A stretch of DNA of 47,148 nucleotides from Sanchytrium tribonematis (taxonomy: Eukaryota; Sanchytriomycota; Sanchytriomycetes; Sanchytriales; Sanchytriaceae), in the NCBI GenBank assembly GCA_018985235.1, contig JADGIG010000018.1:1-47148 (forward strand), given 5' to 3'. Below, in pieces: positions 28,341 to 38,450 of this stretch (position 1 is its first letter; every line of letters begins with the position of its first letter). Both the position numbers and the translations under genes were made by a program. The notes beneath the pieces were generated by a model. It had not been told where the DNA came from, ran no database searches, and saw nothing but the letters and a program-made list of their open reading frames with translations.

Positions 28341-29282
28341 ATGATATCTTCCAAGCGCAAACATGAGGATATTCCCGATGAGTGCGAAACCGTTCAAAAT
28401 GTCAAGCGGATCTTTGCATCTCTAGATTCAATTTTGTTTTTTACGAAGCAAGTTGCAAAATATGATAGAATCCACTCAAGGCTAGAAATGATGAGCAGAG
28501 TAAATGTTGAAAAGCCTAAACTATTCAAGATGATTAACGTTATTAATCAAGAGCAACCATTGTATGAAATTGGCGAAAATTATATTATTCATTTGCCAAC
28601 CGGTCAGAAACAAGTCTCTAATATTTTGCAGCGAAAGGGCGTGATTGAAGAATTACTTCAAAAAAAGTCAATCGTGAAGTCTTTACAGGATGTGTTAAAC
28701 GGGGATTTAGGTGGTTCATTAGTGGAAAATCCTTTGAAGAAATTGAAACTCCCAAAAAAAATTGTTGGTGATGCAAATAACCCATTAGGGATTACGATAA
28801 AAAAGAAAGTTGAGCAAACTCCAAGTCCAAAAACTTCAGACTCAGATGTTCCAATCAAATTAAGTGCTAAAGAAAGACTTCAAGCATTAAAGGAAAGGGT
28901 TTTGCAACGAAAGAAAGAACGAGAAACGGGCGCTAAGGATTGCCCTCTTTTGCAAATTGAGGATGAGGAGCCATTAAGTCCTCAAAAAGATGACTTTTTG
29001 AGTCTCTTATTCGATATAATCTGTGTTAAGTTTATTTCCGAAAAAAGAGTTCAGGCAAATTGTCACGAACTGAGTGAATCAATCGAAAAATCCAACTCTC
29101 ATCCATACCAGGAAGTTAACGATGGTATTATAAAATTATCACAATATTTTTTAAATATTGGAGAATCTAATACCTTCAAATGTTATAAATGGAAAGATGG
29201 AAATAAATATCTAAGATGCGTGCCAGAGAAAGCTGCCAAATTGTTTCATAAGCAGCTTGATGATCGCAAATTGGAGAAATAA
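28341..29282 (+). CDS. CDT1: DNA replication licensing factor CDT1
   Basis: 313 residues, short for CDT1. Residues about 20-105 fit the middle winged helix (LDSILFFTKQVAKYDRI, KLFKMINVINQEQPLYEIG). The C-terminal MCM-binding winged helix starts with the basic helix LSAKERLQALKERVLQRKK and continues LLFDIICVKFISEKRVQ, then a final region ending KYLRCVPEKA. Loading of the MCM helicase at origins in G1 is the known role. The long disordered N-terminus of animal CDT1 is missing. The stop lies inside AATAAA. Confidence 0.7.
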   Translation: MISSKRKHEDIPDECETVQNVKRIFASLDSILFFTKQVAKYDRIHSRLEMMSRVNVEKPKLFKMINVINQEQPLYEIGENYIIHLPTGQKQVSNILQRKGVIEELLQKKSIVKSLQDVLNGDLGGSLVENPLKKLKLPKKIVGDANNPLGITIKKKVEQTPSPKTSDSDVPIKLSAKERLQALKERVLQRKKERETGAKDCPLLQIEDEEPLSPQKDDFLSLLFDIICVKFISEKRVQANCHELSESIEKSNSHPYQEVNDGIIKLSQYFLNIGESNTFKCYKWKDGNKYLRCVPEKAAKLFHKQLDDRKLEK

Positions 29283-29310
29283 ATCAGAAATTGATATATC
29301 TTAAAACAAA

Positions 29311-29733
29311 ATGAAGTGGTATGACGACTCCGCTGCTCCTCTGGAACCACCAAAAGATAGCGAACCTGCAAGAATTCAACCGCAAACAATATACAGAACA
29401 AATTACGGAAAAAAGATACACGCTGAAGACCTCCGAAACGAGCCGAAAGAGCCAATTGCATTTAAAAATTTTGTCTCCGTCACTACTGACAATCCGGGTT
29501 TTCATTCAAAAAAACGCAAAAAAGACACCGTTCTCAGAGTGGATGATCCTATGTATCATCAATTGAAGAAGCAGTCTAGAATCCCTTCATATTCAGGTGA
29601 ATTCCCAGCTAATAGATTTCTACAATCTCCTGGATATAGATGGGATGGCGTCGACAGATCAAATGGATTTGAAGAAAGATATCTGACTATACAATCAGAC
29701 GAAAAAGTAACAACCTACAAAGATGAATTATAA
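29311..29733 (+). CDS. BUD13: Pre-mRNA splicing factor BUD13 (RES complex), minimal form
   Basis: 140 residues. The signature [19 protein letters not shown] near residue 105 is diagnostic of BUD13, the core of the pre-mRNA retention and splicing complex that sits on the intron and spliceosome with Pml1 and Snu17. Known homologues are about 270 (yeast) to 600 residues (animals), so this is close to the functional minimum. The usual terminal W-S-x-x-D-M is replaced by KVTTYKDEL. It lies 28 bp after CDT1. Confidence 0.92.
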   Translation: MKWYDDSAAPLEPPKDSEPARIQPQTIYRTNYGKKIHAEDLRNEPKEPIAFKNFVSVTTDNPGFHSKKRKKDTVLRVDDPMYHQLKKQSRIPSYSGEFPANRFLQSPGYRWDGVDRSNGFEERYLTIQSDEKVTTYKDEL

Positions 29734-29775
29734 ATTGTCTTTTGAAAATCTCCATTTGTAACGAGAATAAATTTC

Positions 29776-30456
29776 ATGAATCAATCTTTGCTTAGATTGA
29801 ATGCCAGTTCTCTTATAACAATAAAATTTTCTTGCGGAGATGATGATTATTACTCAATAGCCTCAAGATCGCAATATTTATCACCATACGCCTATAAAGC
29901 TATGAACTATTTTAACAAATCTAAGTTGGGATGTTTTATTAAAGATAGCGGAATCTCTAGATTTTTGCCATTAAGCATTGTGTTGGATACATACGGTCTC
30001 GGAAATGTCATATCAATTAACCTACAAGCCACGGATAAGATTGAGTATTGTCCAGAAACCCCAGAAGAATTTCAAGATCGCATTTTAAATGGCTGGAAAG
30101 AATCATGCTATTTGATGACTGGCTCAAACTCTGAAATACTAGCGCTTTCAAAGGCTCAAAAGGAAGATTTGTTTCAAAGTACCTACAAATATACTTTTGA
30201 AAATTGGAACTGGCTCAAATACACTGAAGACGACACAGCGCCACTTAAAATGTTTTACTTGGACAATGACACCGTTCGAGTAATTTTCAAAGCTTATTCT
30301 ATGAAAACGACAATTGGAATAATATTGGAGGAGTACACTTTCGAAAAGGCTTTGATATGCGGTATTCAGATCCCCGAATCTGCCACTTTAATATCTGTCA
30401 TGCCTCTTATATGCGCCGATGGTTTCTTGTACTTGTTGGGAATGAAGAAAATTTAG
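29776..30456 (+). CDS. ATG5: Autophagy protein ATG5
   Basis: 226 residues, shorter than the usual 270-300. The N-terminal ubiquitin-like fold is seen in YYSIASRSQYLSPYAYKAMNYF and PLSIVLDTYGLGNVISINL. The best match is NGWKESCYLMTGSNSEILALS, where WKE holds the lysine to which ATG12 is joined, followed by LFQSTYKYTFENWNWLKY, like the family's QLW-x-x-x-FD-FW. The ATG12-ATG5 conjugate with ATG16 drives ATG8 lipidation. The C-terminal DGFLYLL fits the DGFLHI family end. Only 17 bp separate its stop from the next start, and no AATAAA follows. Confidence 0.82.
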   Translation: MNQSLLRLNASSLITIKFSCGDDDYYSIASRSQYLSPYAYKAMNYFNKSKLGCFIKDSGISRFLPLSIVLDTYGLGNVISINLQATDKIEYCPETPEEFQDRILNGWKESCYLMTGSNSEILALSKAQKEDLFQSTYKYTFENWNWLKYTEDDTAPLKMFYLDNDTVRVIFKAYSMKTTIGIILEEYTFEKALICGIQIPESATLISVMPLICADGFLYLLGMKKI

Positions 30457-30473
30457 TTCCCCTGTCAAAACAT

Positions 30474-31385
30474 ATGTACTCCGATATCCTTCAATATCCT
30501 AATGATCCATATTCTGGGGCTGTTTCCTGTGTTGATGGTTCCATCCAATGTTTTGACTATGACTTTTTTGAGGAAAAAGTGATAACGTCAACAGCCTTCA
30601 GGCATTGCTCGCCCACTCGCTCTCTTTGTTTCAACGAAAGCTTATTTTGTTGTACAAAAGATTCTAAAATAATTAACATTCAAGAGCAAGTATATATCTA
30701 TGATTTTCAAATTGGTTCGCCGCTTTATTCTCTTCACATGGAAAGTTCATTTGTTGGGTACGCTGGAGATGAAGAAGGAAATTTAATTATATTTGATATT
30801 CGACAGAGTGAAAAAATTAAAGCCTACAAACTGGGAAACGATTTTGTGTCTTCACTTTGCAGCAGTCCATTTGCTCTTTATGCTTCATTGGGAGATGGCA
30901 GTCTTAATTACATAGACATCAAAGCTAACAAAGTGATTAGTAGCGATTCTTTAGAAACCACTATCAACGGAATATCGGTATTCAAAAAGTCAATTGCAAC
31001 TGTGTCAGATTTAGGTATTCACTATTTTGAAAAAAATGCAATGAAATATTCGAAAGTCGACCAACCATGGATATTCTACGATTACGTGCCAGCAGATAAG
31101 ATAGGGGAGCTTGAAGGCTTATATGAAGATTCTGGAAGTATTTATGTTTATGGTTCGTCTGGCGTTTGGGAGTTAATTTTGAATCCAGAGCAAAAGCAAG
31201 TGTCAGATCAGTCCTTTGAGTATGTTTCTATCAAATCTAAAATACTTTTTGGGACTAACTATGACAAGATTTCAATGCAAGACCTCAATTCCCTAAATAA
31301 AGAAAGCTACAAAGACTCTAAGTGCTTTAATCATGAAAAAGTAGAAACAAAAAAGAGAAAACCCTTATTTATAAATCTCGATTAA
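30474..31385 (+). CDS. JIP5: WD-repeat protein, JIP5/WDR55-like
   Basis: 303 residues from the ATG at 30474; the frame runs further upstream inside ATG5 but without a better start. WD-like blades include SFVGYAGDEEGNLIIFDIRQ, LYASLGDGSLNYIDIKAN and YVYGSSGVWELIL. The order of GDEEG-x-I-FD-R and GDGSL-x-ID matches JIP5/WDR55, a nucleolar protein of ribosome biogenesis. A basic tail (VETKKRKPLF) fits nucleolar location. The stop directly abuts the convergent phosphatase gene with no base between. Confidence 0.6.
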   Translation: MYSDILQYPNDPYSGAVSCVDGSIQCFDYDFFEEKVITSTAFRHCSPTRSLCFNESLFCCTKDSKIINIQEQVYIYDFQIGSPLYSLHMESSFVGYAGDEEGNLIIFDIRQSEKIKAYKLGNDFVSSLCSSPFALYASLGDGSLNYIDIKANKVISSDSLETTINGISVFKKSIATVSDLGIHYFEKNAMKYSKVDQPWIFYDYVPADKIGELEGLYEDSGSIYVYGSSGVWELILNPEQKQVSDQSFEYVSIKSKILFGTNYDKISMQDLNSLNKESYKDSKCFNHEKVETKKRKPLFINLD

Positions 31386-32348
31386 TTATAAAAAATATTG
31401 TCCAGCAGTCTTCTGCTGTGGTATTTTAGACTGGTCCATTGCGACAGCATTAAATAAACCAAATGAATCATCCTCTACCCTAAGATTTTCACCTACTTTA
31501 AGATATGATGCAACATTTCCACATCTATAACAATAATTTGGTGCAGACCAGACAGTGACGCAATTTCTGTCCAAAAAATGAAACTTGTAGCCGTCCTGTA
31601 CTAATTGGTGCGCTCTGCAAATAACAGTTAGATCATTCACAAAATTAAATTCGTTAGTTACTCGGGATCCAAAGAGGTAGCCAGCACCTCTTGGAGATAT
31701 CGACCAGCCTTCTATATCATCTGGGTCACTCCACATAAGGTCACAAAAAGTACCTAGATGTGGAATTTCATGATGTCTTCTAATTGTCCGTATTTGATCC
31801 AAGGTTCTTACATCAGGACTTAGACCACCATGAACACACATAATCCTTCCATCCACAATAGCTCCTAAGGCCAAATGATCAAAGACTTGGCAACAAAGTC
31901 TCCAAACAACTGCAGACTAAATCAATAAATATGTACTCCATATTTTTGCAAGCATTCATCATAAAATCCATAGACTTCCGTGATCTTTCTGCTTTCATGG
32001 TTTCCTCTTAATAATAAAATATGCTGAGGGTACATGACTTTGTACAACATTAATAATGTGAAAGTTTCTATTGAATGGTAACCTCGATCAACAAAATCTC
32101 CCATGAATACATACTTTGTGGCAGGCAACTCTCCCGATCGCTTAAATAATTCCAGGACATCGTAAAATTGACCATGTACTAAGTAAATTCAATATACCAT
32201 CTCCACAAATTGTGACAGGTGCACTTATCGGTTGAACATTACTTTCTTCAAGTAATATAGATATACATAGCTGTGTTAAATGCTTTATTTCATGTTCTGG
32301 AAGTAATTTGCCTTCTTCAAGGATCGCAACGCTTTTTTTAAAGTCCAT
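31386..32348 (-). CDS. PP2A-like Ser/Thr phosphatase catalytic subunit, PP4/PP6 type (three exons)
   Basis: Exons 32198-32348, 31937-32178 and 31386-31916 give 307 residues, exactly the family size. All PPP metal and catalytic motifs appear after splicing: GDVHGQ, GDFVDRG, GNHE, HGGLSPD, the RAHQLV histidine and [12 protein letters not shown]. The terminal YFL is the carboxymethylation motif of PP2A, PP4 and PP6. [16 protein letters not shown] and [15 protein letters not shown] are shared between PP4 (PPH3) and PP6 (SIT4); I cannot separate them by eye. It diverges from the next gene over 49 bp. Confidence 0.95.
31917..31936 (-). other. 20-nt intron, second in the phosphatase gene
   Basis: GTACATATTTATTGATTTAG, phase 0. 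Splicing gives [22 protein letters not shown], abridged here as KYG-SAVVW, the family KYG-S-x-x-VW motif. Reading through gives VHIY and a stop. Confidence 0.93.
32179..32197 (-). other. 19-nt intron, first in the phosphatase gene
   Basis: GTATATTGAATTTACTTAG, phase 1. It splits the Val codon of the invariant metal-binding motif GDVHGQ (GAT G|TA CAT GGT CAA), so the junction is fixed to the base. Confidence 0.96.
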
Positions 32349-32397
32349 ATGAAATTTTGTTTTACATACTCCGAATTTATTTTATATAAATTAAAAA

Positions 32398-32847
32398 ATG
32401 TCTCATAAAGAAAGTGGAGCGACATCCCTGGTTCAAAAATTTGGAGAAGCATACCCTCAATCCAGATACACAATCACCAACTCCACAATCGATGAAGTAG
32501 TTTATCATCATTACAAATTGGAAGATGTGGATTCGTCAGAAATGTATTTAACAGAGGAAGAAAGTGATGTATCGTATGAGGAATTAGAAAAGCGCAATTT
32601 GCAGCTATTAGATACTGCCCAGGTCAAAACCCCACAAAATTATGTAAAGCCAAGCCTGATTCAATTGGACAGTAAATTGGGATTTTCAACAGCGGAAAAT
32701 TTGAAAGAAACCAATTTTCCTTTTTGGGGTTATATAAAATCTTGGTGGTATACCCACCCAACCCAGAGCAGACCTGAGTTCTCAAGGAAAAAGATGCACC
32801 TAAAGAAGTCTCAAACCATTTCATTCGAATCAAGCATAAATCAATAA
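32398..32847 (+). CDS. Unrecognised acidic protein, 149 residues
   Basis: No family recognised. The first 75 residues are acidic (LEDVDSSEMYLTEEESDVSYEELE); the middle has a short aromatic patch (FPFWGYIKSWWYTHP); the end is basic and Ser-rich. No signal peptide or membrane span. The ATG lies in an AAAATG context, and the stop is inside AATAAA (CAA TAA AAT), both typical for genes here, so I believe it is real. Confidence 0.6.
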   Translation: MSHKESGATSLVQKFGEAYPQSRYTITNSTIDEVVYHHYKLEDVDSSEMYLTEEESDVSYEELEKRNLQLLDTAQVKTPQNYVKPSLIQLDSKLGFSTAENLKETNFPFWGYIKSWWYTHPTQSRPEFSRKKMHLKKSQTISFESSINQ

Positions 32848-32880
32848 AATAATGAAAATTTAATCTCCCCTTATTCCAAA

Positions 32881-34515
32881 ATGACTGAAATATCAACATC
32901 TGCAACTGTTGTAGGAGTTCTTGGAGGCGGTCAACTCGGTCGTATGATGCTAGAAGCAGCTAACAGATTAAACATTAAGCTGCTATTTCTAGATAGTGTA
33001 GATTCACCAGTAGCAAAAGTTTCTAAAAATTTGGTAGAAGGGTCATTTAAAAACAAAGACGATGTCAAAAAATTGGCAAGCCAATGTGACTTATTGACCA
33101 TAGAAATCGAACATGTCGAAGTAGAAGCACTCAAGAAATTAAATGTTCAACCGAGGGTTGAAACAATAGAATTGATACAAAACAAGTTTACTCAAAAAAC
33201 ATTCTTTTCGTCTAGAGTTCCTTGTCCCAGATTGATGGAAATTAATGACACAAAAGATCTTGAAAAGGCTTCAAATATGTTTGGTTTACCTTTGATGTTG
33301 AAACGAAAGTATAACTCCTATGATGGAAAAGGTAATTTTGTAGTCAGAAATGCATCAGATTTTGAAAAATCTTTAAAGGATTTGGGCAATGAAGTTTTTG
33401 CTGAAAAATGGTGCGACTTCGAAAGAGAGCTATCGGTTCTAGTCGTCAAATCTGAGAATGAGTTAAAGACTTATCCAGTGGTGCAAACCCACCATCGGGA
33501 CTCAATATGTCATACAGTAATCGTTCCTGCTCCTGTTAGTGGTGATATACAAGAAAGAGCCACTAAGGTTGCCGAGACAGCTGTGGCATTGCTTTCAGGC
33601 TACGGCATTTTCGCGGTAGAATTATTTCAACAAAGGGATGGCAGTATTTTATTGAACGAAATTGCACCAAGACCACACAATTCTGGACATTTAACGATAG
33701 AAGCCTGTGAGACATCCCAATTCGAAAATCACTTGAGAGCCATTTTAAATTTACCACTTGGTTCGACTGCTCTGAAAGTACCAAATGCAGCGATGGTAAA
33801 TATAATTGGGGCGTCTAATAACGTTGACTGTATTATGAGCCCGGTCAAGCAGGCACTCTCCATAGAAGGATCAAGTATTCATCTTTATGGAAAAGCAGAA
33901 TGCAGAAAGGGTCGCAAAATGGGACATATTACTATTACTGCAAACAATAAGCCTCAACTTTTACAAAGACTGCAGCCTCTTTGGGATAGTGTCGGAGGTT
34001 CACCTTTAAAATCAAATAATTCCCCACTAATTGGTGTCATTATGGGCAGTGATTCAGATTTGCCAAAAATGAAAGATTGCTGTGAGATTTTAGAGCAATT
34101 CAATGTTCCTTTCGAAGTGACCATAGTCTCTGCTCATAGGACTCCCGAAAGGCTTAGCCAATATGCTCGAACCGCTTACGAGAGAGGCTTAAAAGTCATA
34201 ATAGCAGCTGCTGGAGGAGCAGCTCATTTGCCAGGAATGGTTGCCAGTATGACGTGTCTTCCTGTAGTTGGAGTGCCAATTGCATTAAAACATTTGGATG
34301 GAGTAGATAGCTTACATTCCATAGTACAAATGCCCCGTGGTGTTCCTGTTGCTACTGTCGCCATTGACAATGCTACCAACGCAGCCCTATTAGCAGTCAG
34401 AATTTTAGGAGGTGATTACTCTTCACAAATGACAGTATATCAAACAAACATGAAAAATGTTGTTTTAGAAAAGGCAAAGCAACTTGAATTGAAAGGATGG
34501 TCTTCATTCTTATAG
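32881..34515 (+). CDS. ADE2: Phosphoribosylaminoimidazole carboxylase, PurK-PurE fusion
   Basis: 544 residues with the fungal ADE2 layout. The N-terminal PurK-type ATP-grasp region starts [19 protein letters not shown] and includes [15 protein letters not shown] and [11 protein letters not shown]. The C-terminal PurE domain, from about 382, has [41 protein letters not shown] and VVGVPI. It carboxylates aminoimidazole ribonucleotide in purine synthesis. Its last six bases overlap the end of the convergent dephospho-CoA kinase gene: the TTA codon for its final Leu is the other gene's stop. Confidence 0.98.
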   Translation: MTEISTSATVVGVLGGGQLGRMMLEAANRLNIKLLFLDSVDSPVAKVSKNLVEGSFKNKDDVKKLASQCDLLTIEIEHVEVEALKKLNVQPRVETIELIQNKFTQKTFFSSRVPCPRLMEINDTKDLEKASNMFGLPLMLKRKYNSYDGKGNFVVRNASDFEKSLKDLGNEVFAEKWCDFERELSVLVVKSENELKTYPVVQTHHRDSICHTVIVPAPVSGDIQERATKVAETAVALLSGYGIFAVELFQQRDGSILLNEIAPRPHNSGHLTIEACETSQFENHLRAILNLPLGSTALKVPNAAMVNIIGASNNVDCIMSPVKQALSIEGSSIHLYGKAECRKGRKMGHITITANNKPQLLQRLQPLWDSVGGSPLKSNNSPLIGVIMGSDSDLPKMKDCCEILEQFNVPFEVTIVSAHRTPERLSQYARTAYERGLKVIIAAAGGAAHLPGMVASMTCLPVVGVPIALKHLDGVDSLHSIVQMPRGVPVATVAIDNATNAALLAVRILGGDYSSQMTVYQTNMKNVVLEKAKQLELKGWSSFL

Positions 34516-35154
34516 TAAATTTTCGTCCTCCAAGCTGCAAACGAGGTATCTGATCCTTTCCAAGCATTCATTTAATGGTCCTGTATTTTTAATTACAATG
34601 TTAGCCAAATTCTTTTTCTTTTCAATTGACATTTGCACATCGACTCTTTTTAGCATTTCTTCTTCATCTTCCGTTAAGTTCGAAATTTCTGTGACCTTTG
34701 CTTTTCTCATTCTTGATAAAAGTCTCAGCTTTTGAGTTTCTTTATCAACATAAACAACCCAAATTTGATTTGCATATGTATTCAAGTGTGATTCAAATAG
34801 TAGCGGGATGTCAAAGAAAACGTATTTATGCCCCAAAATCGCTAAATAAATGTACTGCCAAAACATAGTCCAAATTACAAACGGATGAGTTATTCGGTTC
34901 AAAGTCTTTCTTTTGGACTCGTTATTAAATACAAGACTTGCTAATTTGCCACGGCTAACCTGGTTCCCGTCAAAAACTTGATTGCCGAAAAAAATCCAAA
35001 CTAAATAGTAAGATAAATGATATTTGTGGAACAGCTTTCTAGCTATTTCGTCTGCGTCAATAATTTTACAGCCCTGCTCTTTGAGATAGTTTGTAACTGT
35101 AGTTTTTCCCGTGGCAATTCCACCAGCAATTGCGATTCTGAAAGGTAATGGCAT
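34510..35154 (-). CDS. CAB5: Dephospho-CoA kinase
   Basis: 214 residues. P-loop [14 protein letters not shown] at residue 10, [11 protein letters not shown] (the conserved DAD), [18 protein letters not shown] and [16 protein letters not shown] are all CoaE/CAB5 signatures. It adds the last phosphate in coenzyme A synthesis. Length is normal for the single-domain eukaryotic enzyme. It shares a 40-bp divergent promoter with the coiled-coil gene. Confidence 0.95.
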   Translation of the reverse strand: MPLPFRIAIAGGIATGKTTVTNYLKEQGCKIIDADEIARKLFHKYHLSYYLVWIFFGNQVFDGNQVSRGKLASLVFNNESKRKTLNRITHPFVIWTMFWQYIYLAILGHKYVFFDIPLLFESHLNTYANQIWVVYVDKETQKLRLLSRMRKAKVTEISNLTEDEEEMLKRVDVQMSIEKKKNLANIVIKNTGPLNECLERIRYLVCSLEDENLL

Positions 35155-35194
35155 TTTTGTTTGAAAAAATTAATTTAAAACAAGTTGAACCACA

Positions 35195-37121
35195 ATGCAG
35201 CAGCCAAGATTATTTCAATCTTTCAACAGAAACAAAAGCAGCACACAAAAGAAACTTTTGACTCCATTATTTCAACCACAACAACTTCCAGATTTTAGTG
35301 AGGATGAAAAACCAGTCAAGCCCCTTAACAATATTACGAACATTGCCAATTCACCTTCACTGAAGGCTAGATTCAAGAATAATATTAATGAATCGAGCCA
35401 GCTGAAGAGAGAATTCAAACCTAGACAAGATTATGACAGTTTCCAACTTAGCGAGAACGACTCGATGTTTAATTTTGAGCATTCAGCCCAAATTAAGCAT
35501 CGCGCTGAAAATGAAATCGCTCGAACTCCTCCAACCAAGGAGAGGAAACCGCAGCCTTATCCTACTCCTGATGAAAACAATTTGTTCGACTTTTTCAACC
35601 ACATGAAGTCTCTGATGGAAAAGAAAACCCAACTAGAATCAGAAAAAAAAGATTTGAAAAATATTGTCGAAACGCAGGGAAATGATTTGGAACAGCTGAG
35701 AAAAATTGAAGCTAAGTCTGTTGAGTTTATTAACGAATTTCAAAATAACAAACAATTTATTGAGACAAGACTTGGAGAGATAGAGAAATTTTCTCAATAT
35801 ATGGCAACTACAGTTAAAAACTTAAAAGTTTCGTCTGACGCAGCGTTATTAAAAAGAAATGAGTTTGAAATTGCTAACAAACAATCGATTGAAAAAATGC
35901 AGAATGATTTGGAAGAAAAGAACATATCACTGTCAAACACAATTCTTATAAACCAAAAATTGATAGAAGAGAAAAATACCTTGTCTATCAAAGTCGCATC
36001 GTTAGAGGACAAAATCAATGCGGAAGCTTTGGTCTTTGTCGACTTTAAAGCTAATTTTTGCGAATTGCAGGATAAGCACCAAAAATTGGAGATAGAATTA
36101 ATCGATAAAAAGTCTAAAGAAAAAAACGTGAGTCAACTTTTGCAACTTCATGAAGATGAAATTGTTAGCCTTAAAGCGGAAAACAAAAAACTGAGACTTT
36201 ATGTTAAAGATTTGGAAACGGCAAACTTAGTAGTGCTTAATGAAAAAGCAAAACTTGAAGATTCTGCCAGAAATTGTGATGCTAGTCTTTTCGAGTTAAA
36301 AGAATCCTTAGGGAAAGCAGAAAATGATCTGGAAATAGCTGGGATTAACTTTAACGAGTTAAATATTAGATATGCTGCTCTCTCCTCAACCAGCAAATCT
36401 TTAGAAAACAAAATTAAAGACTTGGAAATGAATGGCGCAGATGCGAAGAAACTGACTGATAAATTTGAAATATTATACTTGTCTATATTAAAATTGAACG
36501 AGGAAAAGCAATCATTGATGACATGTATTGCATCCATGGAAAAATCTCAAGCCGAAATTTCCACTGAACTGAGAAAAAAAGGCGAATTTAAAACTGGCGA
36601 ATCTATTGAAAAACACTCTCGGTACCTTTTTCTAATGTAGCCAAGAGCAGGATTTAAAAAAATACAAAGATATTTTAAGCTCTATTTGCGTTCTGTTAAA
36701 TACCGATGATGTTGATACAGTAATTCAGTCTGTAAGAAAACTAACAAACGATGTTGTTAATCTAGAAATTTCCTTTGAGCATTTGAAAAGGGAATATGAA
36801 GCAGTTTTAAACTCTGAGCTGAAATGCAAAACGAGAGTTGAAAATTTGCAAAAAGAGAATCAAGAAAAAAATACCTTAGTTTTTGATTTAAATAGCAGAT
36901 TGGAACGATCGCAAATTGAGAATAAGGATCTCTTGAAAGACATCAACAAACAGAAGGAATCGATTCAATTATTACAAATTGAGGCAAGAAATAAACAAGA
37001 ACGAAACAGGAATCAACTTGATACCCCAAAACCTCGAAAAAGAAGTTCAACTGGGCTAAATTCTACCCAAAAGAAAAAACAAAAGTCTGTCAGATTAGAG
37101 TCTGACGTTGTATTTTATTAG
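35195..37121 (+). CDS. Long coiled-coil protein (two exons)
   Basis: Exons 35195-36621 and 36641-37121 join over a 19-nt intron to give 635 residues. Residues about 1-125 are polar and Pro/Asn-rich; residues about 130-600 are an almost continuous Leu/Lys/Glu coiled coil (MEKKTQLESEKKDLKNIVE); the tail is basic (TPKPRKRSSTGL, KKKQKSVRLE) and could be a nuclear localisation or microtubule-binding stretch. This architecture suits a spindle-pole, kinetochore or meiotic axis protein, but that is inference from composition only. Its end faces ARPC4 at 13 bp. Confidence 0.7.
36622..36640 (+). other. 19-nt intron in the coiled-coil gene
   Basis: GTACCTTTTTCTAATGTAG, phase 2. Splicing continues the coiled coil (KHSRQEQDLKKYKDIL); reading through gives RYLFLM and a stop. 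CTAAT branch block as in trehalase. Confidence 0.85.
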
Positions 37122-37134
37122 TAAATCAAACATT

Positions 37135-37644
37135 TTATTGAAATTGGGATAAAAATGTATCTGCTACGACTCTGGCACGAGCATTTAAGCTTAATCTCAT
37201 TTCGGACATTTCTTTGTCAATTTCCTCCAAAAAAACACACACAAATTCTACTAACTTCATTCTGATCATTTCCGTACAGTGATAAACTGTAATCAAAAGA
37301 CTCAAATCATACCCTGGAACTGCTTTTCTTCTTAGAACGCTGAACTCCTCAGCTCTGATCATCAAAAATCTGGTAAATTTTTTGTTTAAAATTCTTTCAA
37401 TGTCATCGCTTTGCTTGAGCTTCATGGATATACGGATCGAGTTGATGCTGGTTTCAATTAAAGTGTATTCAGCCTCATTTCTTGCAATCACAATAGGATT
37501 TAAAAGTACTTCTTCCGAATTTCGGGTCTCTACTTCAGGTTTAATATGACGTTCAACTATTTGTGAGGCAAAGTGCTGCAGGCATAAAGACGCATTCAAG
37601 CTACTTCGTAAAGCGGTGATATACGGGCGAAGACTTTGACTCAT
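37135..37644 (-). CDS. ARC19: Arp2/3 complex subunit 4 (ARPC4)
   Basis: 169 residues, full length and very conserved: [19 protein letters not shown], then [40 protein letters not shown], and [23 protein letters not shown]4 forms the core of the Arp2/3 complex with ARPC2 and nucleates branched actin. The stop is inside AATAAA. Confidence 0.98.
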   Translation of the reverse strand: MSQSLRPYITALRSSLNASLCLQHFASQIVERHIKPEVETRNSEEVLLNPIVIARNEAEYTLIETSINSIRISMKLKQSDDIERILNKKFTRFLMIRAEEFSVLRRKAVPGYDLSLLITVYHCTEMIRMKLVEFVCVFLEEIDKEMSEMRLSLNARARVVADTFLSQFQ

Positions 37645-37836
37645 TTTTAAGTTTCAAAAATTTATTTTGTCCGCAAATATATCAATTTGACTTGTCAAAT
37701 GGCTCGAAGTTTTGCTCATCGACCAATTTCTCACAGAACTGGGTCGTCTGATTGTTACTTCATCTAATATCGTTTTGCCTGTTAATTGGTCTGATTGGTA
37801 TTAAAAAGTCAGACCCCGTTTTCACAGTTCTCACGT

Positions 37837-38433
37837 ATGGGAAATTCTAGCAGCTCTACCCACCAAAAATCAAACCCGGTAATTGATGAACAGCATATGG
37901 GATATGGCTATTCTATATCTAGCACCTATCTAGATCATTCTCATTACGATACCCAAGTAGTTTGCGACTTAATTCAAAAGAAATATTTATGCCCTTTTTA
38001 CGGTGATCAGTCGAGCTCTAAGAGCGAAGAAGAATGTCCTATTTGCTTTTCAGAGCTTCCCTCCTACAATACCACAACCTGCTGTAAATCGAATATTTGT
38101 ACTGATTGCTTCGTGCAAATGAAACCAATGGACTTAAAAGAGCAAATTGGATGTCCATTTTGTAACTCTAAGCCGCTTTCAGTCAAGTATGAGAAATCTT
38201 CTCTGACTTATACAGACATTAGAGACAAACACATCAAAAATTTACACTTTAAAGAATATAAAAAACAACAGAGAGAGAAACAACTTAATTATCAAATGAA
38301 TATGATTAACCAGATGAATATGTTGCGGGACCTTTCGTTAAGAGCAGAATCGCCTCAGGATTTGGACGACGTGATGTTGAAGATGGCATTAGAAGAGAGT
38401 CTCAAGCCAAAGAGGACAAATAATACTCAGTAA
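37837..38433 (+). CDS. SIP5: SIP5-type RING-like protein, probably myristoylated
   Basis: 198 residues from MGNSSSSTHQ; the second-position Gly and following Ser give a good N-myristoylation site, and the longer upstream frame has no ATG. YDTQVVCDLIQKKYLCPFYG and then ECPICFSELPSYNTTTCCKS, ICTDCFVQMKP and CPFC match yeast Sip5, a partner of Snf1 kinase and Reg1/Glc7. A Gln/Met/Asn-rich helix and ALEESL follow, the latter like a ubiquitin-interacting helix. It converges on SET9 at 17 bp. Confidence 0.88.
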   Translation: MGNSSSSTHQKSNPVIDEQHMGYGYSISSTYLDHSHYDTQVVCDLIQKKYLCPFYGDQSSSKSEEECPICFSELPSYNTTTCCKSNICTDCFVQMKPMDLKEQIGCPFCNSKPLSVKYEKSSLTYTDIRDKHIKNLHFKEYKKQQREKQLNYQMNMINQMNMLRDLSLRAESPQDLDDVMLKMALEESLKPKRTNNTQ

Positions 38434-38450
38434 TAAATTTTATGGACTAT

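Noticed and set aside
30429-30447. Possible 19-nt intron (GTACTTG...AATGAAG) at the end of ATG5
   Set aside because: It ends AAG instead of TAG, lacks the TAAT-like block, and the spliced reading adds an unfamiliar tail. The unspliced end DGFLYLL already fits the ATG5 family. A 28-nt version ending TTTAG was rejected for the same reason.
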